Positions 13,906-26,632 of a stretch of 64,000 nucleotides of DNA are shown in pieces; the first letter of the stretch is position 1; each line of letters opens with the position of its first letter. The translations under genes and the position numbers were made by a program. Origin of the DNA: Apostichopus japonicus (taxonomy: Eukaryota > Echinodermata > Holothuroidea > Aspidochirotida > Stichopodidae); assembly GCF_037975245.1 (NCBI RefSeq), contig NC_092562.1:22807554-22871553 (forward strand), given 5' to 3'. Below the pieces are notes generated by a model. It ran no database searches. It was not told the DNA's origin and was given only the letters and a program-made list of their open reading frames with translations.

Positions 13906-15034
13906 CTAATATCCTTCCATATTGAAATCACTTTTATTTAATTGCGCCATTTAGGTCGACCGTTATTGTCTCAGTAGTCATCACGTGTCATTTAATATTC
14001 ATGACCGTGGAAACTACAGCCGTTCTATTTCACTTTAAGCTACAATAGGTTTAACTACTGTCTGCTAATCATATTTGTTAAACCACTAACTGTTGAAGTC
14101 CCGATTCAATTCATTCCCCGTCAGCTGGCCCTGATGACTTGAGGCGATACACACTTAATCACTGTCGTACGTAGTTGGTAATGATTAGCTTCCATCCTAT
14201 ATGCAAAACGAACTTCCTCTTTCTTTTAGTATAGTTAGCAAGAACAAAAACGAATAGAGAGAGACAAATTTCGGTAGATGAAGAAGAAGAAGAAAACTCC
14301 AAGATGCCCGCACGAAATTTGTCCCACATCTGTCAGTGTCGTACGTAAATTAAGTTTGCTCTTCTTTTGAAGTAGCTAACACCGAAGTGTTTAATTAAGA
14401 AGAAAAAAAGACACTCCATTTCTTCATCTTTAACATGAGGCGTTATAGACAGAGAGACAAAAATGTTACATTCAGTGTTGCATATAATGGTCTGCGAATC
14501 CGACGGTGCATTGAATGGTGTTTTCCAATTATCGAGACAAATTTCTTCTTAAAACCATAAAGAGTACCATCGTGGTACTGAATTCTGTCAAAAGTTGACC
14601 ATTATAAAACAAATGTTGACTGAAGTTATTCCATATTCTTAAAAGTTGTAAATAGTTTTCGTCGTCAGAAAAAAAAATCTCCGACTATTCTTAGAGCTAT
14701 ATAGTGTGAAGTTAGCGAACAACTAATTGTGACCGTGTGATAAATGAAGCTTTGCAACCAACCATCGTGCCCGTTTTTTAACGGGTTGTGATTGCGTAGG
14801 TTTTTTTTGTGTGAATAACGGTCAATTCTTTTTATAATATGCTTAATTAATTCACGGTTGCTTTTTCAACAGTTACTTATGAACGTTTCAGTCGATACAC
14901 ACGGCCGCATCTATAAATTATATATAGAACAGGCATGTATTTCTAACATATGATAACAATAAACTGAATGATTGAAAGGGAGTGCAATAATATTGAATCA
15001 CTTGTGCAAAAATCCACATGAGCATTTTGCATGG

Positions 15035-15155
15035 TTAATTGGGTACGTCCAGTTTGCTTGGTTAATAGGGTACGTCCAAGATTAGTCAATAGGGTACATC
15101 AAAGGTCAGTTAATAGGGTACGTCCAAGATTAGTTAATAGGGTACGTCCAAGATC
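15035..15155. repeat. Minisatellite, about 24-26 bp unit
   Basis: Five imperfect copies contain the core TTAATAGGGTACGTCCAAGA, with variants such as GGTACATCAAAG. The array stops where the CAT-repeat mosaic begins. Confidence 0.75.
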
Positions 15156-15164
15156 AGTTTGAAA

Positions 15165-15338
15165 CATCATCATCATCATCACCATCATCATCATCACCAT
15201 CAACACCATGTATCCACCATCATCATCATCACCATCAACACCATGCATCTACAATCATCATCATCATTATCACCATCATCATCGTCGTCGTCGTCGTCGT
15301 CGTCGTCCTCGTCCTCGTCCTCGTCATCGTCATCGTCA

Positions 15339-15375
<37 letters not shown>

Positions 15376-15411
15376 TATTATTATTATTATTATTATTATT
15401 ATCATTATTTT
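15165..15411. repeat. Composite triplet-repeat mosaic
   Basis: The array passes from interrupted CAT/CAC triplets through CGT, then CCTCGT and CATCGT, to ATT triplets. It creates long artificial open frames encoding poly-His, poly-Ser or poly-Arg on the plus strand. There is no start context, splice signal or unique sequence to support a protein. The step-like change of unit suggests successive point mutation and expansion of one ancestral triplet array. Confidence 0.9.
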
Positions 15412-16639
15412 AATATACCAGCCAAGTCATGACTAAATAAAATATGTTTTTTAGTCAGAGGCTATTATTAAGTTACTCCCACCTAACTCCCGCCTCACAC
15501 ACATATACACACACATACCTTTATTTGGACAAGCAAATACCTGTCAGGCTGTATAGTGTTTAAGTGTTAAGCACATGTTCATTGTACATCAAGAAGGGTA
15601 GAATCGCAGAAATTGTTCGTTCTAAAATGTGTACCATCAAATTAAATGTTGACATCAATGAGTCGTTCCTGCACGCTCTAATAACCAAGCTTGTTATGCG
15701 TGACCAATATGGTGATTGTAGCTGAGTGACGGGGTACTTTTACACCTACCCAGACTTGAAATATTTTCAAAGTTGGGGTCCTATGCAGAAAAAAAATTAA
15801 ATAAATTTATATATTGTACATAAACTCGCCCCCCCCCTACCCCCGCCCACTGGCCTTATTGATTATATGTAACAGTAGCATGTAAAGAAAATACATATTC
15901 CCACACGTTTTGTAGCGTGGGAGGGGGGGGGGGGGGCACTAATACATGCAGTTTATTTCACTAGGATCCCCTTTGCTTCTTAGCAATCAATTAATAACGT
16001 CCACACCAAAAGAAAAAAATAAGATTGTTATTTCCAACAAGACAAACTTTGGGACTTTACTTTTCTAATACATATAATGTAATATGCTCTTTAAAATCCG
16101 AAATTTGTCTATATACTTTTGACCCCTCTTTTAATATTAAACTGCTTATACATGTCGCTTCTAAGCCTATATATAGCTCTTTTCATTAACCATGCACTTT
16201 CATCATAGTACAACTCCGCACTATCTGTAAATCTACATGTCCGTATAATTTATTTCTACTGCATGGGATGGTTGATCACCTATGTTGCCCAGGCAACAAA
16301 CGATACAAACAATGTTAACTTAACTTCTTACTGTTTAATGAAATTCCGTTCACTGGATTTCCTTTTTTTTTAATGCCGTACATAATTATTCAAAAAAATT
16401 GAAACAATTAAAAGATACAAATCGCGCCAGTTTTACCACAGCTTATAGGCCAGGGCTGTCACAAAAACCTTACATAGACTTGTATTTTATATGAACAATC
16501 GAGCCTAAATGAGCAATAGAACTGCTTGTTACTTTGTATTCTAAGACGATCAGTCTGTAGGAGAATCGTTTGAGGTAACACCCCCCCCGCCCCCAGTGCT
16601 ACCTTTCGTAACCCCCCCCCCCAACCTTAGCTTTCTACT

Positions 16640-17124
16640 CACTTCCTCCAGATTCCCTTACCTAGTTTCCATCTCCACAGGTAATTTCCGCTGCGGTAAA
16701 CCTCGATGCCAAATATGCCCTCATAATACCCCAGTCAACGAGGTCAAATTTCCCAATGTTAACTATGGTCTAAGGCCCCCTTCTCTCCCTTGTGATTCTA
16801 ATAATGTTATTTACATATTCTACTGTGTACTTTGCAAAGAGGAAATTTATGTAGGTGAAACAGATTGTCGGTTCCACTTACGTTTTCATAATCACAAAAA
16901 AATCTATTCGTAATAATTTTGCAGGATTCCCCGTTTCCAAAAATTTCAGTCTTCGTAGTCATTCTCTAAAAAACCTAAAACGTATTTTAATTGCTTCGAA
17001 CTTCAAATCCGCTATTGAACATAAACGTAAAGAAATCGATTGGATCTTTCGTAGTATCACATCACCGGCCTCAACAAAAACTTGGGACCCCTTAACAACT
17101 ATCAGTTCTACAAACATAATGTAA
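16640..17124 (+). pseudogene. Penelope-like retroelement fragment, GIY-YIG endonuclease remnant
   Basis: The frame starting before 16640 encodes CGKPRCQICPH, a cysteine/histidine motif typical of the linker before the endonuclease domain of Penelope-like elements. It continues to VIYIFYCVLCKEEIYVGET, which carries the GIY-YIG signature (IYIFY, then YVG), and an R/H-rich helix. The frame breaks in an A-run (about 16899-16905). The next frame continues with a KRKEIDWI segment holding the expected catalytic-region glutamate, up to a stop near 17124. No reverse transcriptase domain is recognisable upstream, so the copy is 5'-truncated and frameshifted. Penelope-like elements carry reverse transcriptase and GIY-YIG in one protein. 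The assignment rests on these motifs by eye. Confidence 0.75.
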
Positions 17125-17258
17125 TCCGTTCTTTGTTAATTAATCCGCTTCCTGTAAAGTCATGGTTTATTTGGTTATCATTCCATCAATGCCACTTACA
17201 CATATCTAGCGTGTTATTTTCATTGTGTTATATTTTGTACTTCTCACTCGACTGCCAA

Positions 17259-17314
17259 GTATTGCTGACGAAGGTCCCAGGGGGACCGAAAAATTCCAAT
17301 ATATTTTCTAAAAC
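17259..17314 (+). ncRNA. Hammerhead ribozyme-like motif (type I), Penelope-associated
   Basis: The conserved core CTGACGA (17265-17271) is followed by a stem II hairpin, GGTCCC (17273-17278) pairing with GGGACC (17282-17287), and then GAAA (17288-17291). A short A/U stem III could pair the As after GA with the Us before C17308, the expected cleavage position after UC. Stem I would pair GTATTG (17259-17264) with TAAAAC (17309-17314), with one mismatch and one wobble. Penelope-like elements are known to carry such ribozymes in their terminal regions. This copy lies about 140 bp after the endonuclease stop. Weak stems I and III mean activity is uncertain. Confidence 0.65.
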
Positions 17315-17364
17315 AGTACACCTTATTTGTCAATTATGAGTCATATCTGATTTCCCTGTTTTTT

Positions 17365-17488
<124 letters not shown>

Positions 17489-17539
17489 CGAAAATCCACG
17501 TTTACTCCAAAAGAAAATATTAAATTAGAAAACCAGAGA

Positions 17540-17650
17540 AATAAGATTTCACTCATAATTGACAAATAAGGTTTAATGATTTAGAAAATATATTGGAATT
17601 TTTTGTCCCCCTGGGACCTTCGTCAGCCATCCTTGGCAGTCGAATGGAAA
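17540..17650 (-). mobile_element. Inverted copy of Penelope terminal region with decayed hammerhead motif
   Basis: The reverse complement of this stretch aligns with 17245-17345. Shared segments include CGACTGCCAAG, GCTGACGAAGGTCCC, ATTCCAATATATTTTC and CTTATTTGTCAATTATGAGT. The hammerhead core CTGACGA and the 5' strand of stem II are intact (17615-17626 on the minus strand). The nucleotides joining stem II to GAAA are altered (ACAAAAAA in place of ACCGAAAAA), so this copy probably cannot cleave. Confidence 0.7.
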
Positions 17651-17675
17651 GTACAAATATATATAATGACAAATG

Positions 17676-17897
17676 ATTTCGAGTTGGTTAGCATCATGTT
17701 TGATCTCTAGAGTAAGGCCTACAGTGGAATTACGACCTTCCTTACCGGTTTCGAACCTCTGGACATACAATCAGCGTCCATGGCCTAGTGGTTAGGGTGT
17801 CCGCATTTAAAGCGGGAGGCTCGGGTTCGAATCCCTGTGGAAGCTGGAAGTTTATTTCACTGTTCTTGATTTCCAACTCATAACGATTTCATTTATA
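17676..17897 (+). repeat. tRNA-derived SINE-like repeat, copy 1
   Basis: The block begins near AATGATTTCGAGTTGG, contains a tRNA-like core at 17774-17844 and ends around CCAACTCATAACGATTTC. A second, diverged copy lies 100 bp downstream at 17994-18256. The two share about 85-90 percent of the sequence by eye. Copy 1 lacks an approximately 50-bp segment present in copy 2 before GCCTACAGTGG. An internal A-box and B-box (GGTTCGAATCC) would fit RNA polymerase III transcription. Confidence 0.65.
17774..17844 (+). tRNA. tRNA-like sequence (pseudo-tRNA), anticodon loop ATTTAAA
   Basis: The 71-nt segment folds as a cloverleaf. The acceptor arm GCGTCCA pairs with TGGAAGC at 6 of 7 positions. The D arm is GCCT-AGTGGTTA-GGGT, the anticodon stem TCCGC/GCGGG, and the T arm TCGGG-TTCGAAT-CCCTG has one mismatch. 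The predicted anticodon TTA would read the stop codon UAA. With its position inside a repeated block, this points to a tRNA-derived repeat rather than a working tRNA gene. The D-arm AGTGGTTAGG resembles tRNA-Glu/Asp. Confidence 0.5.
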
Positions 17898-17993
17898 TAT
17901 ACCGGTATATTCATTTGCCTTTGTCGCTTACCTCCATTTCATTAACATAAAGTCTGTTCAAAGTATATCTTTCGAGATCCGGCTTTAGGAATC

Positions 17994-18256
17994 ACAAATG
18001 ATTTCGAGTTGGTTAGCTTCATGTTTTAACTCTACAGTAAGGCAAAATATGTCACCAAAACAGAACTAGTATTGTTCGATCAAGGTGACAAACGCCTACA
18101 GTGGAATTACGACCTTCCTTACCGGTTTCGAACCTCTGGAAATACAATCAGCGTCCATAGCATAGTGGTTAGGGTGTCAGCATATAAAGCGGGTTCGAAC
18201 CCGGTGGAGGCTGGAAGTTTCTTCACTGTTCTTGATTTTCCAACTCATTACGATTT
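17994..18256 (+). repeat. tRNA-derived SINE-like repeat, copy 2
   Basis: This copy has the same order of blocks as copy 1, with the tRNA-like core at 18151-18211. Nine bases are missing between two CGGG words, fusing the anticodon-stem side to the T arm (GCGGGTTCGAACCCGG). The cloverleaf is destroyed but a perfect B-box hairpin remains. It ends in a TA-rich tract from about 18260. Confidence 0.65.
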
Positions 18257-18261
18257 CAATA

Positions 18262-18330
18262 TTATATATATATACATATATATATACATATATAAATATA
18301 TATACATATACATATATAAATATATATATA
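18262..18330. repeat. TA/ACATATA microsatellite
   Basis: Imperfect ATATATACATATATA tracts follow the second SINE-like copy. They may be its expanded tail or an adjoining simple repeat. Confidence 0.8.
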
Positions 18331-19197
18331 CTCCTCAAGCACAAATGTGCTCCTCGTATATAGCACTAGAACGGTGTTCCAGTATTTTGTGCCAAGTAAT
18401 AGAGGGCAGCACACCAGATTAATCTGTGAAATTCTGGTCTGGTTCTGAGGTCGATCTGCTTCAATAACGGTACTTCCGATTGGTTGCTCACACTTTCGTC
18501 AACATCCTGACTCACTGTTTCCTGGGTGTTCCTTAACACTTTTATAAGGACTATGGTAGCGCTAACAATTGGACGGGGTTACTGGGGCAGAATTACCGAA
18601 GTTGCTGGAACTCGGACACAAGTTTGAGATTGGTGTTGTGGGAGAGGTTGAAGTGGGGAGGTACTTGAAATGGTGAGGTGGTGGCATTTTGGAGGACCTG
18701 TTGGGGAAAGGGATGTTGGTAAGGGGTCGGACCTGTGTTCAGTGGTGTTGCTTGTGGAAAGCACTGTATTGCGATCATTGAGTAGCCATGCCTCCCCACA
18801 GGTGCCAGGGGACCAAGGTCGGGAGGGGTGATGCTACCACAGTGAAGGCTCACTGATTCAAACTCACTATTACAGTACAGTTTATAGCAAAATCATGACA
18901 GAATCTGATTAACTGTATCATTAATATGCACATTCTCTATGTATTTATAGACTTCTACCCACATAATTCAATCAAATCAATGAATTTATATATATATTAT
19001 CGTACTCAAACAGTCGGTACTTTTCTGTGGCACAAACGTAACTCAGTAAGTCAATCGTGCATAGACACATGATTTTTACACAGAACTTGATGAATAAGTG
19101 CCATGAAAATATTTTATACAATTGTGAACGAGTAAAGATATAATTGACTAAAAATGGCAGACCTTGTAGTATGAGTACGAGTGAGTACAATTAAGTA

Positions 19198-19900
19198 CAA
19201 GTAGAATTACGCCCTGGTTGTGGGTACAAGTAGTATCCCCCACTGGTTGTGAGTACAAGCATAATTACCCTTGTTAAAATTACAAGTAGAATTCCCCTTA
19301 TTGTGAGCACAACTAGAACTCCCCCCTGGTTGTGGATACTAGTAGAATTCCCTCCTGGTTGTGGGTACAAGTAGTATCCCCCACTGGTTGTGAGTACAAG
19401 CATAATTACCCTTGTTAAAATTACAAGTAGAATTCCCCTTATTGTGAGCACAACTAGAACTCCCCCCTGGTTGTGGATACTAGTAGAATTCCCTCCTGGT
19501 TGTGGGTACAAGTAGTATCCCCCACTGGTTGTGAGTACAAGCATAATTACCCTTGTTAAAATTACAAGTAGAATTCCCCTTATTGTGAGCACAACTAGAA
19601 CTCCCCCCTGGTTGTGGATACTAGTAGAATTCCCTCCTGGTTGTGGGTACAAGTAGTATCCCCCACTGGTTGTGAGTACAAGCATAATTACCCTTGTTAA
19701 AATTACAAGTAGAATTCCCCTTATTGTGAGCACAACTAGAACTCCCCCTGGTTGTGGATACTAGTAGAATTCCCTCCTGGTTGTGGGTACAAGTAGTATC
19801 CCCCACTGGTTGTGAGTACAAGCATAGTTACCCTTGTTAAAATTACAAGTAGAATTCCCCTTGTAAAGAGTATAGTAGAATCCCCCCCCCCCTTGTTGTG
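19198..19900. repeat. Higher-order minisatellite, 141-bp unit of five ~28-bp subunits
   Basis: The phrase TGGGTACAAGTAGTATCCCC recurs at 19221, 19362, 19503, 19644 and 19784, giving spacings of 141, 141, 141 and 140 bp. Each 141-bp unit splits into five related subunits of about 28 bp, beginning GGTTGTGGGTACAAG, GGTTGTGAGTACAAG, GTTAAAATTACAAG, ATTGTGAGCACAAC and GGTTGTGGATACTAG. Because 141 is divisible by three, the array creates a 180-codon repetitive open frame on the minus strand (19191-19733), which I regard as an artefact. Confidence 0.95.
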
Positions 19901-19984
19901 GATACAATTAAAGTGCTAAATGTTGCATCAGTATCTTTACTAGGTTCCAAATTGTCCCAGAGTTTGAGTACAAACCCATGAAGG

Positions 19985-20045
19985 GTGGGTACCAATACAG
20001 GTAACTAGGCTAGGTAACTAGGCTAACTAGGTAACTAGGCTAGAA
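19985..20045. repeat. Short ACTAGG(T/C) repeat cluster
   Basis: Words such as GGTAACTAGGCTA recur four to five times in about 60 bp. This is a local low-complexity cluster, possibly related to the GGCCTA-type words elsewhere in the window. Confidence 0.6.
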
Positions 20046-20049
20046 TAGT

Positions 20050-22608
20050 ACCAGTTGGAACTAAAATACAAATCTGTGAACTAGTGACCTCACGATGACA
20101 AAGTCCTGTACTCAACCAATTAAAACTATCCAGCCATTAGTTGGTGCTGGCAATCCCCATATTGCCATTTCTTTGCAATAGGAAATGAGGATGGGGAGGG
20201 GGGGGGGTTTGTTTCAGATGTCTACGCCATGTGGACCCGAAAGCCCCTCAAGAAAGCACACTAGGCCATCACAATGGAACGAAAGGGATTTTAAAATTCA
20301 AGTCAAAGACAATCAAATTGCTTTCATTAGCAAAATCGTTCAAACATTAACCCCATCACCATAGAACTGTCAAAATGAAGAAAATATTAATACTTAATAC
20401 AGTATCATTTAAAAATCTCTTTTTTATTACTGCTTAGACCTTTCCAAAAGTTTGCTTTTTTTCTGTACTATTAAAATAGCAGATCAACCTGCCTCTAGTA
20501 AAATATAAAAGCCTAAAAGCAAAGAAGAGTTTTGAGATTAAAAAAGAAAGACCCCCCCAAAAAAACTAAAGAAAATGGATAAAATACTTTATTCTATTTA
20601 CAAGAGCTTATTAAAAAAATCTGGCCTTTAGAAATTGCATTTCTTTTGTACACTATAATTATTTACAAGCCCTCTTTTGGTGTTAAAGTGTATCTAATAA
20701 ATATTGGCATTCTTCACACCGAACAACAAACAATTGTTTTTACCTGTCTTTTTTTCATTTGTCAATTCTCATGATTTGCTACATGCTATTAAAAATGTAA
20801 ATCATTTTTTTTTTTAATTTACTTTATTCACTTACTCGAATTTCTAAGCCATTTTCAAGTATCGCATTTATATCTGGAACTGTGCTTCACATTTCAAGAC
20901 TACACAAAAAGGAAACTCACAAATATGATCTATAAGCAGAACACTTGTGACTCGATAGGGCTGCCTCAGGATTCAAAACCTCGCTAAAACAGATGTCACA
21001 ACATACAGTTGAATTATTCACAGTAACATATATAGTATACCTTGTAAGACGACTGCTATTGAAAATCAGTAGAACCGTTTAATATGGCTGCCAATATTGG
21101 GCAGTGATCCTTGTCAAGCTTCCCTAACAAAACTTTCAAGTTGCGACAGTTTTTGCCAATCATGCCTTCCGATATTAATTCTTAAATATTAATTATATTA
21201 TATAATTAAAGGAAAACAAACATTGCTCAGATTCTTAACTTGGAAGTTTAGGGAAAAATTTAAGCTCATCAGAGGGACTTTCAGCAAACTTTATTAAAAT
21301 TCAGCTCGATGAATGGTTTTATTAAAATCCTTATGAATGAGAGGAAGGCGGTATCGCAAATTGCTATGCAAAAATGGGCAAATTGCTATGCAAAATGGGC
21401 AAATTGCTATGCAAAATGGGCAAATTGCTATGTAAAATGGACAAATTGCTATGCAAAATGGGCAAATTGCTATGTAAAATGGACAAATTGCTACTGCAAC
21501 AAGTGCAGAGATGTGTTGCAGTTTTTTGCACATACTATAAACCACACTAATTTATGTGGGACAAAGTAGAATGCCTTCAAAACTGCTACACAAACATGTC
21601 AACACTAAGTTATTCCCTGTGGAGAGCAATACAAGTAAGTGGGAACTATTATGATAAGATTAAATTATGTCACGCAGATCAAACGGTGAATCTATCGGAA
21701 AGATTCTCGCACCAGTTTGACATACACAGCAGAAGCCAATGTAGATGCTACAGGCGTGATCTTTCATGTATAAGATCTATACAGCCAAGCTACTATAAAA
21801 TGTTAGTCTCTTTGCAGCCAAAGATGTACCCTACTTTAAAACAACTAGACGCATGATCAGTAAAAATCCATCAACGCATTTGTATTGGGTCTGAAGGAAG
21901 CATTAGAGCTGTTAAGAACGTAAGTCCAGCAATCAAGCTGCCAGACCAAAGCTAAATTATCTGCTTTGAGCTAGTAACACTCACTCAGAGCCAACCAAAC
22001 TGTAAAGTATATCTAATTTACTCAAGCTGTTTGAATCGGTAGTTAAACTGCACTTATGAAAAGGCTAGGCCTTACCCTATCTCTACTTGCGTAACAAGCC
22101 TAACAGGTCAATCTTATAAGACCCAAGGCTATTTGGAATAACTGTACAGTTAGTCAATACAACACGACGCAGATAAATACTTCACTGATAGAGATTTATC
22201 AGATACTTCATAACAGATATGCTATAAAGCAGACTGAATTCTGGACGCAAACTTTGCCACTGAATGTGTTTCAAACCATCAGTATAGAGCGGGACTATAT
22301 TTATTCCGGTAGATCAGCGCATTTATGAAGTTATACCATGTGGATCTTTGCTAGGCTCAATCACATCAATAACTGTATTTGTTAGACCCAGCTTTCACAC
22401 AGTATCAATTGGTCTCACCTTTCAACTAACCAGTTGAATTTGAAGTAAAGAGGTCACTAGGTTGAAGCTAGTGCACCACTTAAAGCACTATTTTTCATTC
22501 ACCTCATCGCAAACACGAGCTACTCGTAGCTCTGAAGCTGAAGCTGCTGCGGGGATACTTCGAAGAGGGTGGACGAGACTAAACGACGGCTCCTTCCGCC
22601 CTGGGCGA
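20050..22608. other. Region downstream of ZNF367, probably 3' UTR plus intergenic
   Basis: No other coding exon is evident. For ZNF367, transcribed leftward, reverse-strand AATAAA-type signals (TTTATT on the plus strand) occur at several places, for example near 22298. I cannot say which one is used. The segment includes the 21-bp tandem repeat at 21361-21490. Confidence 0.5.
21355..21600 (+). repeat. 21-bp tandem repeat and dispersed hairpin repeat, copy A
   Basis: Six units of GCAAATTGCTATGCAAAATGG, with C/T and G/A variants, run from about 21358 to 21485. They pass into CTGCAACA-AGTGCAGAGA-TGTGTTGCAG, which can form a hairpin. The downstream segment to about 21600 (TTTATGTGGGACAAA, then CCTTCAAAACTGCTACAC) is shared with copies at 28046-28170 and 30845-30975. 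The open frames across it on both strands follow from the 21-bp period and are not genes. Confidence 0.8.
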
Positions 22609-25653
<3,045 letters not shown>

Positions 25654-26632
25654 TTCCCGCGCCCCTTTAAAAATAATGCATGTCGGGAAAGTTAAAACCC
25701 TTGTGATTAATTATTCATCACGCGCGAATGGAACGACAAGATGAAGTAGTAATTGGGTTTCCAAACAGCATTTTCGTATAAAGTGAAAGATTCTGTGTAA
25801 CGATTACAAGAAAAAGTTAAGAACTTGCTTAGGTTGAAAGATATTGGAAAATGTTTTCTGACATAAATATAGAGCTATCACTTGTGTTTCTTCACTGCAC
25901 TGCGTGATACAGCATTAGATGCTAGAAACCCCTGGCCATATATGGAACTCTTCCAAGTGATTTACCTGGACGTTCGCAATAACACTATAGCAACAATACT
26001 CATTGCAAAATGTAACACTGGATGTATAACTTATTTAATATTAAAGCTACATATTAGGAAGATAAGTTACTGCAAAAACATTTCTACTAAAACTGCCAAA
26101 AAATCGTTACTATCTGAAGAGATTTAAAACTATATTTGCATGTACAAAATCGTAACCCCGCCAACCGTACCATTACAAGCAGGAATAATTTAATATTCCT
26201 GAACTGATTAACCATATAAGATTTTCTTAAATGATACATTATTTCTAAAATACAATTTAATACGTCCAAAAATATTATTTAACGTTAACGTGCAATATCA
26301 TGAACGAAAAAAACAAATAATATTGACTTTAATATTTTTCTATCCCCTTTTGGAAGGCTCCATTTATGAGTAGGCCAGTGACCAAGCCTGTTATGTCTTC
26401 TATGCGTTCCGTACTGCGTGCAGCACATATGGTGGCCAATATGTAAACATCGCAGTTCTGCATATAACGTAACTTAATTGTGCACACTGGGTGAGCATAT
26501 CGCTGTGCTGTATTGTACCTCGTATGTATATCATTATAACGCCATTTTGGTAATGTATCACACAATCATGTTCTCGACATTATAGCAGCGAATATCTTCA
26601 GTCATCCTTCATATTTCGAAGGAACTATTAAG
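25654..26632. promoter_or_regulatory. Divergent promoter region between ZNF367 and HABP4
   Basis: The 979 bp between the two start codons separates genes transcribed away from each other. It must contain the 5' ends of both unless there are remote non-coding first exons. Besides the E2F-type sites at the ZNF367 end I see no clear TATA box near HABP4. Short open frames within it are not convincing. Confidence 0.6.

Noticed and set aside
14125-14150. Second hammerhead candidate beginning CTGATGA
   Set aside because: No stem II or GAAA follows at the right distance.
8409-15155. CRISPR-like regularly spaced repeats
   Set aside because: The repeats are contiguous tandem units without unique spacers, and the genome is eukaryotic.
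15159-15432. Poly-His, poly-Ser and poly-Arg open frames
   Set aside because: They are readings of a triplet microsatellite without unique flanking coding sequence.
19191-19733. 180-codon open frame on the minus strand
   Set aside because: It is the translation of the 141-bp minisatellite. The period is a multiple of three, so one frame stays open by arithmetic.
21294-21569. Repetitive frames on both strands (CPFCIAI and WANCYAK repeats)
   Set aside because: They arise from the 21-bp tandem unit, which is in phase with codons on both strands.
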